Below are positions 25,909 through 35,088 of a stretch of DNA of 43,442 bases, piece after piece. The stretch is from Chloroflexota bacterium (lineage in GTDB: Bacteria; Chloroflexota; Limnocylindria; Limnocylindrales; CSP1-4): contig JAICVI010000004.1 of NCBI GenBank assembly GCA_025935415.1, positions 1 through 43,442 of the forward strand, in the 5' to 3' direction. Below the pieces are notes generated by a model. It worked only from the letters and a program-made list of their open reading frames with translations. It ran no database searches and had not been told where the DNA came from. How positions within the stretch are numbered: the stretch's first letter is position 1; the number at the start of each line of letters is the position of its first letter. A program made the position numbers and the translations under genes.

Positions 25909-26271
25909 CTACGAACGGTTCGGATCGCTCGCCGTTGAGGCCGGCGCGGCCTCGGTTTCAGCGGCGCCGGGAGTCGCGACCGGCGCGGCCGCCACCGGCG
26001 CGGGAGCGGGTGTCACGGGTGCTGGTGTCGCGGGAGCGATGTCGGGCGCCTGGGCGGAGAGCGGCGCTGCCGGAGGTGTGGCCTGCTCCGACGGCGGCGG
26101 GACGTCGATCTTGCCCGCGTCCGTGATGTCGGTGGCCGCCTTGCGGAACTCGCGAACGCTCTTGCCGAGCGACTGGGCCACGTCCGGAAGCTTTCCTGGT
26201 CCGAGCACCACCAGCGCGATGATGAGGATGAGGATGAGCTCGCCGGGACCGATGTTTGGGATCGGCAACAT
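25909..26271 (-). CDS. tatA: Twin-arginine translocase TatA/B-like protein with Pro/Ala-rich tail
   Basis: MLPIPNIGPGELILILIIALVVLGPGKLPDVAQSLGKSVREFRKAATDI. Confidence 0.93.
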   Translation of the reverse strand: MLPIPNIGPGELILILIIALVVLGPGKLPDVAQSLGKSVREFRKAATDITDAGKIDVPPPSEQATPPAAPLSAQAPDIAPATPAPVTPAPAPVAAAPVATPGAAETEAAPASTASDPNRS

Positions 26272-26277
26272 CGCGGT

Positions 26278-27204
26278 TTACGGTAGCACAGGGAGCTTCT
26301 CGGACCAGCTTCGCGCGGCCTCGTGGAGCCGTTCCGCGAGGTCCACCGCCGAGTCGGCGGAGGCCGCCGAGGCGCTCGCGCCGCCGCCGCCCGCGGACGC
26401 CCCGGCCGCCGATGCAATCCCCCGCGAGACGTTCACGACGAGCCCGCCACCCGGACGCCCGCCGGCGGGAGGCGCCAGCGCCGGGCCCGACGCCAGGACG
26501 GGCTCGATGGCGCCGCCCTGGCTGCCGACCCCGGGCACCAGGATGGCCAGGCCCGGCGCGATCGAGCGCACCACGCGGAGCTCCTCCGGCGCCGTTGCGC
26601 CGACCACGAGGCCGGCGGTGCCGCCAGGGCCCCACGTCGCGACGCGCCGGGCGACTCGCGCCCAGAGCGGTTCATCCGGTGCGACGAGGGCCCCGTCGTC
26701 CGCCCAGTGGGCGCGGACTGCCAGCGCCTGCAGCTCGGCCGCGCCCGGGTTGGACGTCCGGCAGAGCACGTAGGCGAACCGGTGCGGCCGCTCGAGGTAG
26801 GCGGCGATCGCCTCCTCGCCCAGGTACGGGCTGATCGTGACGGCGTCGACGCCGAGGCTGTCGTAGTAGCCCACGACCTGCCGCGCCGTGGTCGAGTCGA
26901 TGTCCGCCCGCTTCGCATCCGCGATGACCGGCAGGTCGGCGGGGATCGCCGCCCTCACCCGCTCCAGCGCCGCCCAGCCGGCCGAGCCGAAGGCCTCGAA
27001 GAATGCGAGGTTGGGCTTCACCGCCGCGGCGAACTCGCTGGCCGCCTCGACCAGCAGCAGTGCGAAGCGCTCGATGCCCGCGACGTCACGCGAGAAGCCC
27101 TCGGGGAGCGTCGCCGGATTCGGGTCGATGCCGAGGCAGAGCACGCTTCCGACCGCCTTGCTTCGCGCCCCCAGGCGCTCGAGGTAGGTGCCCTCCATGG
27201 TCAC
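26278..27204 (-). CDS. pyrF: Orotidine 5'-phosphate decarboxylase (type 2), GTG start
   Basis: GSVLCLGIDPNPATLPEGF...FALLLVEAASEFAAAVKPNLAFFEAFGSAGWAALERVRAAIPADLPVIADAKRADIDSTTARQ...ILVPGVGSQGG. Confidence 0.95.
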   Translation of the reverse strand: MTMEGTYLERLGARSKAVGSVLCLGIDPNPATLPEGFSRDVAGIERFALLLVEAASEFAAAVKPNLAFFEAFGSAGWAALERVRAAIPADLPVIADAKRADIDSTTARQVVGYYDSLGVDAVTISPYLGEEAIAAYLERPHRFAYVLCRTSNPGAAELQALAVRAHWADDGALVAPDEPLWARVARRVATWGPGGTAGLVVGATAPEELRVVRSIAPGLAILVPGVGSQGGAIEPVLASGPALAPPAGGRPGGGLVVNVSRGIASAAGASAGGGGASASAASADSAVDLAERLHEAARSWSEKLPVLP

Positions 27205-28430
27205 GGCGTCGTCGCGCTTGCCGACGGGGTCGCGGTCCCGTTCGCAGACGCGGCCGGCGTCGCCGTCGGCAGCGGCGGGAGCTGGTCCGGGGGGATGAAC
27301 CAGGCCGGTCGCGAGGAGGCATCGAGCCCGGCGGAGATCGTGAGCGCCAATGGGTCGCCCGCGGTCCAGTTCGGGCCGCTGCCCGCGAGCGGCACCAGGT
27401 ACAGGTCGACGACGCCATGGGTCACGCGGAAGAACGCGATCGAGTCGCCCTTCGGCGACCAGATGGGATCGAAGGACTGCTCATCGGTGGTCACCCGCAG
27501 CAGCTCCACCCCGGTCTTCCCGTCGAGGATCACGACATCGGTCCCGAAGTTGCTCGTCTTCGTCGCGGCGATGTAGCGGCCGTCCCGCGACCACGACGGG
27601 TCGGCATAGCCACCGCCGGTGATGGCCGTCGACTTCCCGGTCGCCACGTTCATCCGGTAGATCGCGGGGACGCCCCGCGCGCCTTCGCGCGCGTTCCGGA
27701 CGTAGAGCAGGGAGCGCCCGTCCGGCGACCACGTCGGGTCCTGGTGGCCGAGGCCCTGGGTCTCCCCGAGCCTGGGATCCGTGAGGTCGAGCGAAGCGAC
27801 GTCCAGGAGCTTGACGACCACGTCGCTCCGGGTCGGATTCGGACCGTCGGTCACGATTGCGATGGTCTTGCCGTCGGGCGAGATCGCCGGCTCGCGGATG
27901 AAGTACGACCAGCTGTTCGAGCCCTGCTTGAACTTGCCGGTCAGCAGGCCATCCGGGGTGCCCGTCCCATCGGCCTTCATCCGGTAGAGGGTCGGGACGT
28001 CGAGGTCATACGCCTTGATCTGCCCCGCCGACGGCCAGCGGCCCGTTTCGGACGCTGTCCGCACGAAGTAGATCGAGCTGCCGTCCGGCGACCAGGCCGG
28101 CATGGCGTCGTGGCCGTCGCTCGTGAGCTGGCGTGCCGTATCGCCCGCCTGGATCCAGATGTTCCCGTCCTTCACGTAGAGCAGCGACCCCGGCACCCTG
28201 GTGCGCGGATCGACCACGACGATGTTCGACGGTGTTGCGGTCCGGACCGGGCCGCCGGGACCCTGGTTGCCGGCCCCCGGGATGGAGCCGCCGAACAGCG
28301 CCAGCGTGACCAGCGCGATGACGACCAGGCCGACGATCGACAGCGCCGGAGCGACGTCGAACGGCAGCCGCCCGCCGCTGGCCGGGCTCGGGCTGCGGGG
28401 CGCGCGCGGGCTCGGATTGGCTCGGGTCAT
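27201..28430 (-). CDS. Membrane-anchored TolB-like (PD40/WD40-like) beta-propeller protein
   Basis: TM ALSIVGLVVIALVTLALFGG then repeats SDGHDAMPAWSPDGSSIYFVR, REPAISPDGKTIAIVTDG, GHQDPTWSPDGRSLLYVRN, YADPSWSRDGRYIAATK, SFDPIWSPKGDSIAFFR. Confidence 0.85.
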   Translation of the reverse strand: MTRANPSPRAPRSPSPASGGRLPFDVAPALSIVGLVVIALVTLALFGGSIPGAGNQGPGGPVRTATPSNIVVVDPRTRVPGSLLYVKDGNIWIQAGDTARQLTSDGHDAMPAWSPDGSSIYFVRTASETGRWPSAGQIKAYDLDVPTLYRMKADGTGTPDGLLTGKFKQGSNSWSYFIREPAISPDGKTIAIVTDGPNPTRSDVVVKLLDVASLDLTDPRLGETQGLGHQDPTWSPDGRSLLYVRNAREGARGVPAIYRMNVATGKSTAITGGGYADPSWSRDGRYIAATKTSNFGTDVVILDGKTGVELLRVTTDEQSFDPIWSPKGDSIAFFRVTHGVVDLYLVPLAGSGPNWTAGDPLALTISAGLDASSRPAWFIPPDQLPPLPTATPAASANGTATPSASATTP

Positions 28431-28484
28431 GGGTGGATCACCGCGCGGATTATCGGCCGGACGGCGTCGTCGGGTGTGCGGGGC

Positions 28485-30251
28485 TCAACCGGCCGAGGCC
28501 AGGCCGACGGCCGGCCCCAGCCCGACGGCCACGGGCGCGGCCTCGAGGATGGCGCGCGCCTCCGGGTGATGGCCGGACGGCGCGGCGTCGCGGATGTCCA
28601 GCTGGAGCGATTCGATCCCGCCGAAGCGCCGGCTCCGGAGCTGCGCCACGACGTCGATCTGGGCACCCTCGGTGACCGCTCGCGCCAGCTCCGGCCAGCC
28701 GAAGGCGATCCCGTCGAGCACGTCGAGGCGGCGCTTGAGCACGAGCTGGCTGTGGCCGCCGCCACCGGCTTCGCGCGCGCGCATGACCGTCAGCCCGAGG
28801 ATTGCCACGAGCGGCTCGGGGTTGCCGCTCCCGCAGGGCGCAAGCCGCTGGAGGTCGCGATGGAGCGCGTAGTCGACGTCGCGGGCGCGGAGCGCCACGT
28901 CGATGGCGAGCGAAGGGACCGGATCGGCCGGTCCCGCCGCCGCGGCGATGGCGAGGAACCGCTCGCGGAAGTCCGGCCAGCGCGCGGTCTCGATCTCGAA
29001 TCCCGCCGCGCCGGCATGGCCGCCGTGGCGGAGGAGGATGTCGTCACACGACGCAAGCGCATCGGCCAGGTGGAAGCCGCCGGCGCTGCGGCAGGAGGCG
29101 CGAATGACCGCGCCCAGCTCCGCGCCCACGATGGCGGGCCGGAGACGCTCCTCGGCAAGCCTGGAGGCGACGAGCCCGACGATCCCGACCGGCCACGGCC
29201 CGCGGACCACCACCGCAGCGGCGTCGTCGACGGCATCGGGCGAGGTCCGGGCCTCCGCCACCGCCGTCCGCATCAGGTCGCGCCGCGTGGCGTTCGCCGC
29301 CTCCAGCGTCGCGGCGAGGGACGTCGCCTCCTCCGGGTCCGAGGTGAGCAGGAGCTTCGCGGCATCGAAGGCCTCCCCCACCCTGCCCGCCGCGTTGAGG
29401 CGTGGCGCGATGGCGAACCCCAGATCCTCGAGCTCGACCTCCGCGGGCACCACGCGCGCGGCGGCGAGCAGCGCCGACAGGCCCGGACGGGGACCGGCAC
29501 GGAGCAGCTCCAGCCCGAGGCGGACGATGGCCCGGTTCTCGCCGAGCACGGGCGCGAGATCCGCCACGGTGCCGATGGCCGCGAGGTCCGCGAGGGCCAG
29601 CGCGGCGTCGCCGAGAAGGACTCGCGCCAGCGTGAAGGCGACGCCACTGCCGGCGAGCCGGCGGTCGGGATACGTGGCATCGGGGCGGTGCGGATTGACG
29701 ACCGCCAGCGCCGCCGGCAGGACCGCCGGGACGCGGTGGTGGTCGGTGACCAGGACGTCGATTCCCGCGGCATTCGCCGCGGCGACCTCTGCGACGCTCG
29801 ACGAGCCGGTGTCGACGGTGACGATCACGCGCGCCCCGGCTGTCCGCGCCGCCTCCACGGCCGCCAGCGAGAGCCCGTGGCCCTCCTCCAGCCGCGACGG
29901 TACGTACGGGATGACCTCGACCCCCAGTCGCCGGAGGGCAAGGGTCAGGATCGCGAGACCGGTGATCCCGTCGGCATCGAAGTCGCCGAACACGAGCACC
30001 TGCTCCCGGCGGTCGCGCGCGGCGACGATCCGGTCGCGGAACACCCCCGCGTCGGGCAGCCGTGCGGGGTCATGCAGCCCCGCTGCCGCGTCACCCAAAA
30101 ACCCCCGCAGCTCCGCCTCGGAGGTCACGCCGCGGGCGGCGAGCAGGGCCACCACGCGCGGTCCGAGCCCGAGGTCGCGCCCGGCATCGAGGAGCGGCGC
30201 CGGAACGGTGCCGGAGGTGGGAAAGAGCCAGCGGCTGCGCGGTGCGAGCAC
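28485..30251 (-). CDS. recJ: Single-stranded-DNA-specific exonuclease RecJ
   Basis: EQVLVFGDFDADGITGLAILTLALRRLGVEVIPYVPSRLEEGHGLS...VLVTDHHRVPAVLPAALAVVNPHRPDATYP...GSGVAFTLARVLLG...LRHGGHAGAAGFEIE. Confidence 0.94.
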   Translation of the reverse strand: MLAPRSRWLFPTSGTVPAPLLDAGRDLGLGPRVVALLAARGVTSEAELRGFLGDAAAGLHDPARLPDAGVFRDRIVAARDRREQVLVFGDFDADGITGLAILTLALRRLGVEVIPYVPSRLEEGHGLSLAAVEAARTAGARVIVTVDTGSSSVAEVAAANAAGIDVLVTDHHRVPAVLPAALAVVNPHRPDATYPDRRLAGSGVAFTLARVLLGDAALALADLAAIGTVADLAPVLGENRAIVRLGLELLRAGPRPGLSALLAAARVVPAEVELEDLGFAIAPRLNAAGRVGEAFDAAKLLLTSDPEEATSLAATLEAANATRRDLMRTAVAEARTSPDAVDDAAAVVVRGPWPVGIVGLVASRLAEERLRPAIVGAELGAVIRASCRSAGGFHLADALASCDDILLRHGGHAGAAGFEIETARWPDFRERFLAIAAAAGPADPVPSLAIDVALRARDVDYALHRDLQRLAPCGSGNPEPLVAILGLTVMRAREAGGGGHSQLVLKRRLDVLDGIAFGWPELARAVTEGAQIDVVAQLRSRRFGGIESLQLDIRDAAPSGHHPEARAILEAAPVAVGLGPAVGLASAG

Positions 30252-30313
30252 CTCGTCAGGATGTCACGCGGCGATGCACCGCGGCTTCGCTGGAACGCGA
30301 CCGGGGCGCCGCG

Positions 30314-31438
30314 TCAGGCGGTTGCGCGCCGGGTCTTCGTGGGCGTCTGCAGCCGGCCCTTGCGCCGATCCTCCCACTCATGCCAGACGACGAGCAGCGG
30401 CGCGGCGTTGAAGATCGACGAGTACGTCCCGGAGACGATGCCGATGAGCAGCGCCAGCACGAACTCCTGTGTCGCCGAGCCGCCGAAGAGCAGCAGCGTC
30501 GTCAAGGTGAGGATGACGGTGAAGCTCGTCGTGATCGAGCGGCCGAACGTCTGCAGGATCGAGTGGTTGACGACCTCCGAGAACGCCTCGCCGGCGTGGC
30601 GCGCACGGTTCTCGCGCACGCGGTCGAAGACCACGATCGTGTCGTGCACGCTGAAGCCGATGACGGTCAGCATGGCTGTGACGAACAGGCCATCGACCTT
30701 GACGCCGAAGAACGTTCCGAGGATCGCGAAGATCCCGAGCACGACGATGACATCGTGAAGCAGCGCCACGAGCGCCGTGACGCCGAACTTCACGTCTCGG
30801 AAGCGGAGCGTGATCCAGAGAAGGATGCCGACCGATCCGACGAGGATCAGGATCACGGCCTCCTGGATGAGGTCGGCGCTCACGACGGCGCCGATCGAGC
30901 TCAGCTTGGCCTGTTCCGCGATCGGGCCGAACTTCGCCTGCAGCGCCTTTGCGATCGCGCCGATCTCGCCGGCCGTCGGGATCGTCGTGGCCTGTCCCGG
31001 GATGGCCGTCGGGGCCGGCGACCCGGTCGGGCCAGGCGACGGCGAGGGGCTCGGCGACGGCGCGGTGGTCGGCACGCCCGGCCCGATCGGCGCGACCGAC
31101 GAGGAGGGCGCCGCGCTCGGGCTCGGGAGGGCGGTCGGCTGGGGCGTCTCCTCGAGGTCGAGGCCGCTCATGCGAATGTCCAGGAACCCGCGGCCGGTGC
31201 GCGTGACCGACGCGTCCTCCTGGCCGAGGCTGATGAGCTCCTGTCGGACCTGGTCGGCGGTGACGTCCGGATTCTGGAACCGGATCGACCACTCCGAGCC
31301 GCCCGTGTAGTCGATCGAGAACTTCAGGCCCTCCGCGCCGTTGGTGATCGGCGTCAGGAGGATGAAGAACAGCCCCGGGATCGTGATGAGCGCGGAGAGG
31401 ATGAAGAACCAGCGGCGCTTGCCGACGATGTCAAGCAC
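30314..31438 (-). CDS. secF: Protein translocase subunit SecF with Pro/Ser/Thr-rich periplasmic insert, GTG start
   Basis: VGKRRWFFILSALITIPGLFFILLTPITNGAEGLKFSIDYTGGSEWSIRFQ...FRDVKFGVTALVALLHDVIVVLGIFAILGTFFGVKVDGLFVTAMLTVIGFSVHDTIVVFDRVREN. Confidence 0.95.
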   Translation of the reverse strand: MLDIVGKRRWFFILSALITIPGLFFILLTPITNGAEGLKFSIDYTGGSEWSIRFQNPDVTADQVRQELISLGQEDASVTRTGRGFLDIRMSGLDLEETPQPTALPSPSAAPSSSVAPIGPGVPTTAPSPSPSPSPGPTGSPAPTAIPGQATTIPTAGEIGAIAKALQAKFGPIAEQAKLSSIGAVVSADLIQEAVILILVGSVGILLWITLRFRDVKFGVTALVALLHDVIVVLGIFAILGTFFGVKVDGLFVTAMLTVIGFSVHDTIVVFDRVRENRARHAGEAFSEVVNHSILQTFGRSITTSFTVILTLTTLLLFGGSATQEFVLALLIGIVSGTYSSIFNAAPLLVVWHEWEDRRKGRLQTPTKTRRATA

Positions 31439-32813
31439 TGCGCGGCTCCCGGCGGAGCCCACGGGTCGACGGGCGCGCCGTGAACTCCGACTCGCTCACG
31501 CCGTACAGCCAGGCCTTGCGGGCCCACTCGTAGCGCACGATCACGCGCAGGACCGAGCGGGTCACGACGATCGCGGTGAACATCGAGGCCAGGACACCGA
31601 TGATCAGAACGAGCGCGAAGCCCTGGATCACCGAGGACCCGAAGAGGTACAGGATCATCGCGGTGATCAGGCTCGACACGTTCGAGTCGAGGATCGAGTT
31701 CCAGGCCCGGGTGAAGCCCGCCTCGATCGCCTGTGCCAGCGACTTCCCGGAGCGCAGCTCTTCCTTCGTCCGCTCGAAGATCAGGATGTTGGCGTCGACC
31801 GCCATGCCCACCGAGAGCACGAAGCCCGCGATGCCGGCGAGGGTCAGGGTCACCGGGATCAGCCGGAAGAGCGCCAGGACCAGGGCCGCGTAGTACAGGA
31901 GCGCGAAGCTTGCGACACCGCCTGGCAGCCGGTAGTGGAGGAGCATGAAGAAGATCACGAGCAGGATGGCGATCGTGCCCGCGAGCAGGCTGCTCTTGAG
32001 GAACTCCGCACCGAGCGTCGGGTCGATGGTGTCGCTGGCGAGCTCCTCCACGGGGAACGGCAGTGAGCCGAACCGCAGGACGTTGACGAGCTCGTCGGCG
32101 TCCGCCTTTGCGAAACCGCCAAGGCCACCGCCGGTGATCTGCCCGGAGCCGCCCGTGATCGCGCTGTTGATCGAGGGAGCGGAGATCACGTTGCCGTCGA
32201 GGACGATGGCGAAGAACTCGCCGATGTGCGCGGCCGTATAGGTCCCGAACAGCTTTGCGCCCTCATCGGCGAGGCGGAAGGCGACGACACGCTTGCCCTG
32301 CTGATCCGTCGCGACGTTGGCGCTCGTGACCTGGTCGCCGGAGAACAGCACCGTCTCCTGCGTTGGCAGTGGCTGGCCCTCGGTCGCGACCCGCGGCCCG
32401 GGGTTGCTCGCCGTCCCGTAGTCGCTCGCGGGGAGCGGCACGAAGTCGAGGCGGCCGGTCTGCCCGACCAGCTTGCGGATGGCCTCGGTGTCGCTGATGC
32501 CCGGGACCTCGACCACGATCCGGTCGCTGCCCGAGGTGAGCACCACCGGCTCGGACACGCCGGTCGCGTTCACGCGTCGTTCGATGATCTGCTTGACGAC
32601 CTCGACGTCGCCGGCGCTGGGCGTCTTGCCGCCCGCGGGGACCACCCGGTATTCGACCTTCAGCCCGCCCTGGAGGTCGAGGCCGAGCTTCGTCTCGATC
32701 TTGCGGCTCCCCTGGTCGCCCGAGAATGCGGGCAGGTACAGGTTCGGCCAGAAGTCGATGACGAGCGCCAGCACGCCGACGATCGCAATGAGGAGGGGAC
32801 CGGCTCTACGCAC
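31431..32813 (-). CDS. secD: Protein translocase subunit SecD
   Basis: TKLGLDLQGGLKVEYRV...VEVVKQIIERRVNATGVSEPVV...DRIVVEVPGISDTEAIRKLVGQTGRLDF...GFVLSVGMAVDANILIFERTKEELRSGKSLAQAIEAGFTRAWNSILDSN. Confidence 0.97.
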   Translation of the reverse strand: MRRAGPLLIAIVGVLALVIDFWPNLYLPAFSGDQGSRKIETKLGLDLQGGLKVEYRVVPAGGKTPSAGDVEVVKQIIERRVNATGVSEPVVLTSGSDRIVVEVPGISDTEAIRKLVGQTGRLDFVPLPASDYGTASNPGPRVATEGQPLPTQETVLFSGDQVTSANVATDQQGKRVVAFRLADEGAKLFGTYTAAHIGEFFAIVLDGNVISAPSINSAITGGSGQITGGGLGGFAKADADELVNVLRFGSLPFPVEELASDTIDPTLGAEFLKSSLLAGTIAILLVIFFMLLHYRLPGGVASFALLYYAALVLALFRLIPVTLTLAGIAGFVLSVGMAVDANILIFERTKEELRSGKSLAQAIEAGFTRAWNSILDSNVSSLITAMILYLFGSSVIQGFALVLIIGVLASMFTAIVVTRSVLRVIVRYEWARKAWLYGVSESEFTARPSTRGLRREPRSA

Positions 32814-32858
32814 GAGCGCGGATGATACAGGCGCGAGCGGAGCGCCGCCGCGATGCCG

Positions 32859-34934
32859 TCACGCCTCCAGGGCCGCCTTGATCTTGCTCGCCAGCGCAGG
32901 CCCGATGCCGGGGACCGCCGCGATCTGCTCGACGGGAGCTTCGCGGACCCGCTTGATCGAGCCGAACACCCGGAGCAGCGCGCCACGACGGCGCGGACCG
33001 ACGCCCGGGAGGTCGTCGAACTTCGAGCGGACCGAGGCCTTCCGGCGCAGGTCACGGTGATAGGTGATCGCGAAGCGGTGAGCCTCATCGCGGATCCGCT
33101 GGACCAGGTAGAGCGCCTGTGACGTCGGCGGCAGCACGACCGGCTCCGAGTGGCCGGGCTGGAAGAGCTCCTCGCGCTCCTTCGCGATGCCGGCGAGGGG
33201 AAGCTCGTGCAGGCCGAGCTCGTCGAGGACGCCTTTGGCCGCGCCCACCTGGGGCTTGCCGCCGTCGATCAGGACCAGGTCGGGCATGGCCCAGCGGCGC
33301 TCCTCGCCGGAGCCCTCGTCACCGGGCCGCGGCCCCCGGAAGCGGCGGCGAAGCACCTCGCGGTGGGAGGCGACGTCGTTGGGACCCTCGACCGACCGGA
33401 CCCGGAAGCGCCGGTACTCGCCGGTCCGCGGCTTGCCATCCTCGAAGACCACCATGCTCGCCACGGTCTCCGCGCCCTGGAAGTTCGAGACGTCGTAGCA
33501 CTCGATCCTCGCCGGCAGCGTCGGCAACCCGAGCGCCTCGGTGAGCTCCTCCAGGGCGGCCAGCGTCTTGCCCTGGTCCGCGAGCCAGCGTGCCTGCTCG
33601 CGGGCCAGCATCTCCTCGGCGTTCCGGGTGGCGAGCTGCATGAGCTGGCGTCGCTCGCCCCGCTGCGGCACGACGAGCCGAACGGGTCTCGTCTCGCCCG
33701 CACCCCGTGCCCGCCGTCGCGTCACCCGCACGGCGTCCGGCCGCGGGACCGTCAGGTTCTCGACGCGGCTCAGCGACCCCTCCGGCCTCGCACGGGCCGT
33801 CACGCCGTCCCCCGAAGCGTCGGCGGACCCGGCGACGCTGGCTGCGGCTGCGGCGCCTGCCGCGCCTGCGGCGCCTGCGGTGCCGGTCGCGTCCGCCCCG
33901 CGCCGATCCGACAGGAATCGCTCGAGGTCCTCCGCGTCCGGCAGAGCCGCCGGGACCGCGATCTCCGGCGGCACCGACGAGGCTCGCCCGTAGTACTGCA
34001 CGAGGAAACCGGAGACGACGTCCGCGTCGCTCACGTCGCGCGGCGTGTCGAGGAGGTAGACGTCGCGTCCCAGGGCCTTGCCGCCGCGGATGACGAACAG
34101 CTGAACGGCGGCCTGGTTGTCGCGCCGCGCCAGGCCGAGGAGGTCCAGGTCCGTCCGCGCGAACGCCGCCATCTTCTGGCTCTCCATCGTCCGCTCGATG
34201 GCCTTGATCTTGTCGCGGGTGATCCCGGCGTGCTCGTAGTCGAGCCGGTCGGAGGCGCGCTTCATGTCGTCGCGAAGCGCCCGGACCAGCGATTCCTGGC
34301 GGCCCTCGAGGAACAGCTCGACCTGCTCGATGTCGGCCCGGTACTCGGCCTTGGAGATGGCCTCGATGCAGGGGCCCTGGCAGCGCTTGATGTGGTAGAG
34401 CAGGCACGGACGCTGGAGTGCCCGCTCTCCTTCCCTGATCTCGATGGTGCAGGTCCGGAACGGGAACAGCCGCCGGACGAGGTTCATGGCCTCGTCGACG
34501 CTCGATGCGGACGCATACGGCCCGAAGTAGCGCGAGCCGTCGTTCGGCAGCTTCCGCGTCCGCTCGATGCGCGGGAAGTCGTCGTTCGTCGTGATCTTGA
34601 TGTACGGGTAGCTCTTGTCGTCCTTCAGGCGTACGTTGAACGGCGGCTGGAAGCGCTTGACGAGGTTGCCCTCGAGCAGGAGCGCCTCACCGACCGAGTC
34701 GGTGACGGTGTACTCGACGTCCACGACACGATCGATCACGGACCGGATCAGGTGCTGCCCGAGTCCGGGCGCGTCGGCCTTCTGCCAGTAGCTCCGCACG
34801 CGGTTCCGCAGGCTCTGCGCCTTGCCGACGTACAGCACCTGCCCGCGCGCGTCCTTCATCAGGTACACGCCGGGCTTCGTCGGCAGCTTGGCCAGGGTCG
34901 CCTGGAGCTGTGGGGGTTGGCTCGCGATGGTCAT
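32859..34934 (-). CDS. uvrC: Excinuclease ABC subunit C with Ala/Gly-rich insert
   Basis: MTIASQPPQLQATLAKLPTKPGVYLMKDARGQVLYVGKAQSLRNRVRSYW...RIECYDVSNFQGAETVASMVVFEDGKP...LPLAGIAKEREELFQPG...C-terminal HhH VPGIGPALASKIKAALEA. True start at 34934; the track's longer ORF is an upstream extension. Confidence 0.96.
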   Translation of the reverse strand: MTIASQPPQLQATLAKLPTKPGVYLMKDARGQVLYVGKAQSLRNRVRSYWQKADAPGLGQHLIRSVIDRVVDVEYTVTDSVGEALLLEGNLVKRFQPPFNVRLKDDKSYPYIKITTNDDFPRIERTRKLPNDGSRYFGPYASASSVDEAMNLVRRLFPFRTCTIEIREGERALQRPCLLYHIKRCQGPCIEAISKAEYRADIEQVELFLEGRQESLVRALRDDMKRASDRLDYEHAGITRDKIKAIERTMESQKMAAFARTDLDLLGLARRDNQAAVQLFVIRGGKALGRDVYLLDTPRDVSDADVVSGFLVQYYGRASSVPPEIAVPAALPDAEDLERFLSDRRGADATGTAGAAGAAGAAAAASVAGSADASGDGVTARARPEGSLSRVENLTVPRPDAVRVTRRRARGAGETRPVRLVVPQRGERRQLMQLATRNAEEMLAREQARWLADQGKTLAALEELTEALGLPTLPARIECYDVSNFQGAETVASMVVFEDGKPRTGEYRRFRVRSVEGPNDVASHREVLRRRFRGPRPGDEGSGEERRWAMPDLVLIDGGKPQVGAAKGVLDELGLHELPLAGIAKEREELFQPGHSEPVVLPPTSQALYLVQRIRDEAHRFAITYHRDLRRKASVRSKFDDLPGVGPRRRGALLRVFGSIKRVREAPVEQIAAVPGIGPALASKIKAALEA

Positions 34935-35041
34935 GGCGCATGAATCGTAGGCATTCCGCCGCGGACCACCTGCGACGGCCTCCGATCGCTTCCGGCTGGC
35001 GGTCGCGAAGGATGGATACCGACCGCCGCGAGAATCGAAGA

Positions 35042-35063
35042 GGCCGGGCCTTGCGGCCCGGCC
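35042..35063 (-). terminator. Hairpin downstream of the 5'-nucleotidase gene
   Basis: ggccgggcc-ttgc-ggcccggcc perfect 9-bp stem; on minus strand the loop is GCAA (GNRA). Confidence 0.6.
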
Positions 35064-35088
35064 CCTCCAATGCAGGTCAGCTCCTCCC

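Noticed and set aside
27003-30758. 1251-aa ORF on + strand
   Set aside because: Spans antisense of pyrF, the propeller gene and recJ, all with strong family motifs; compositional artefact.
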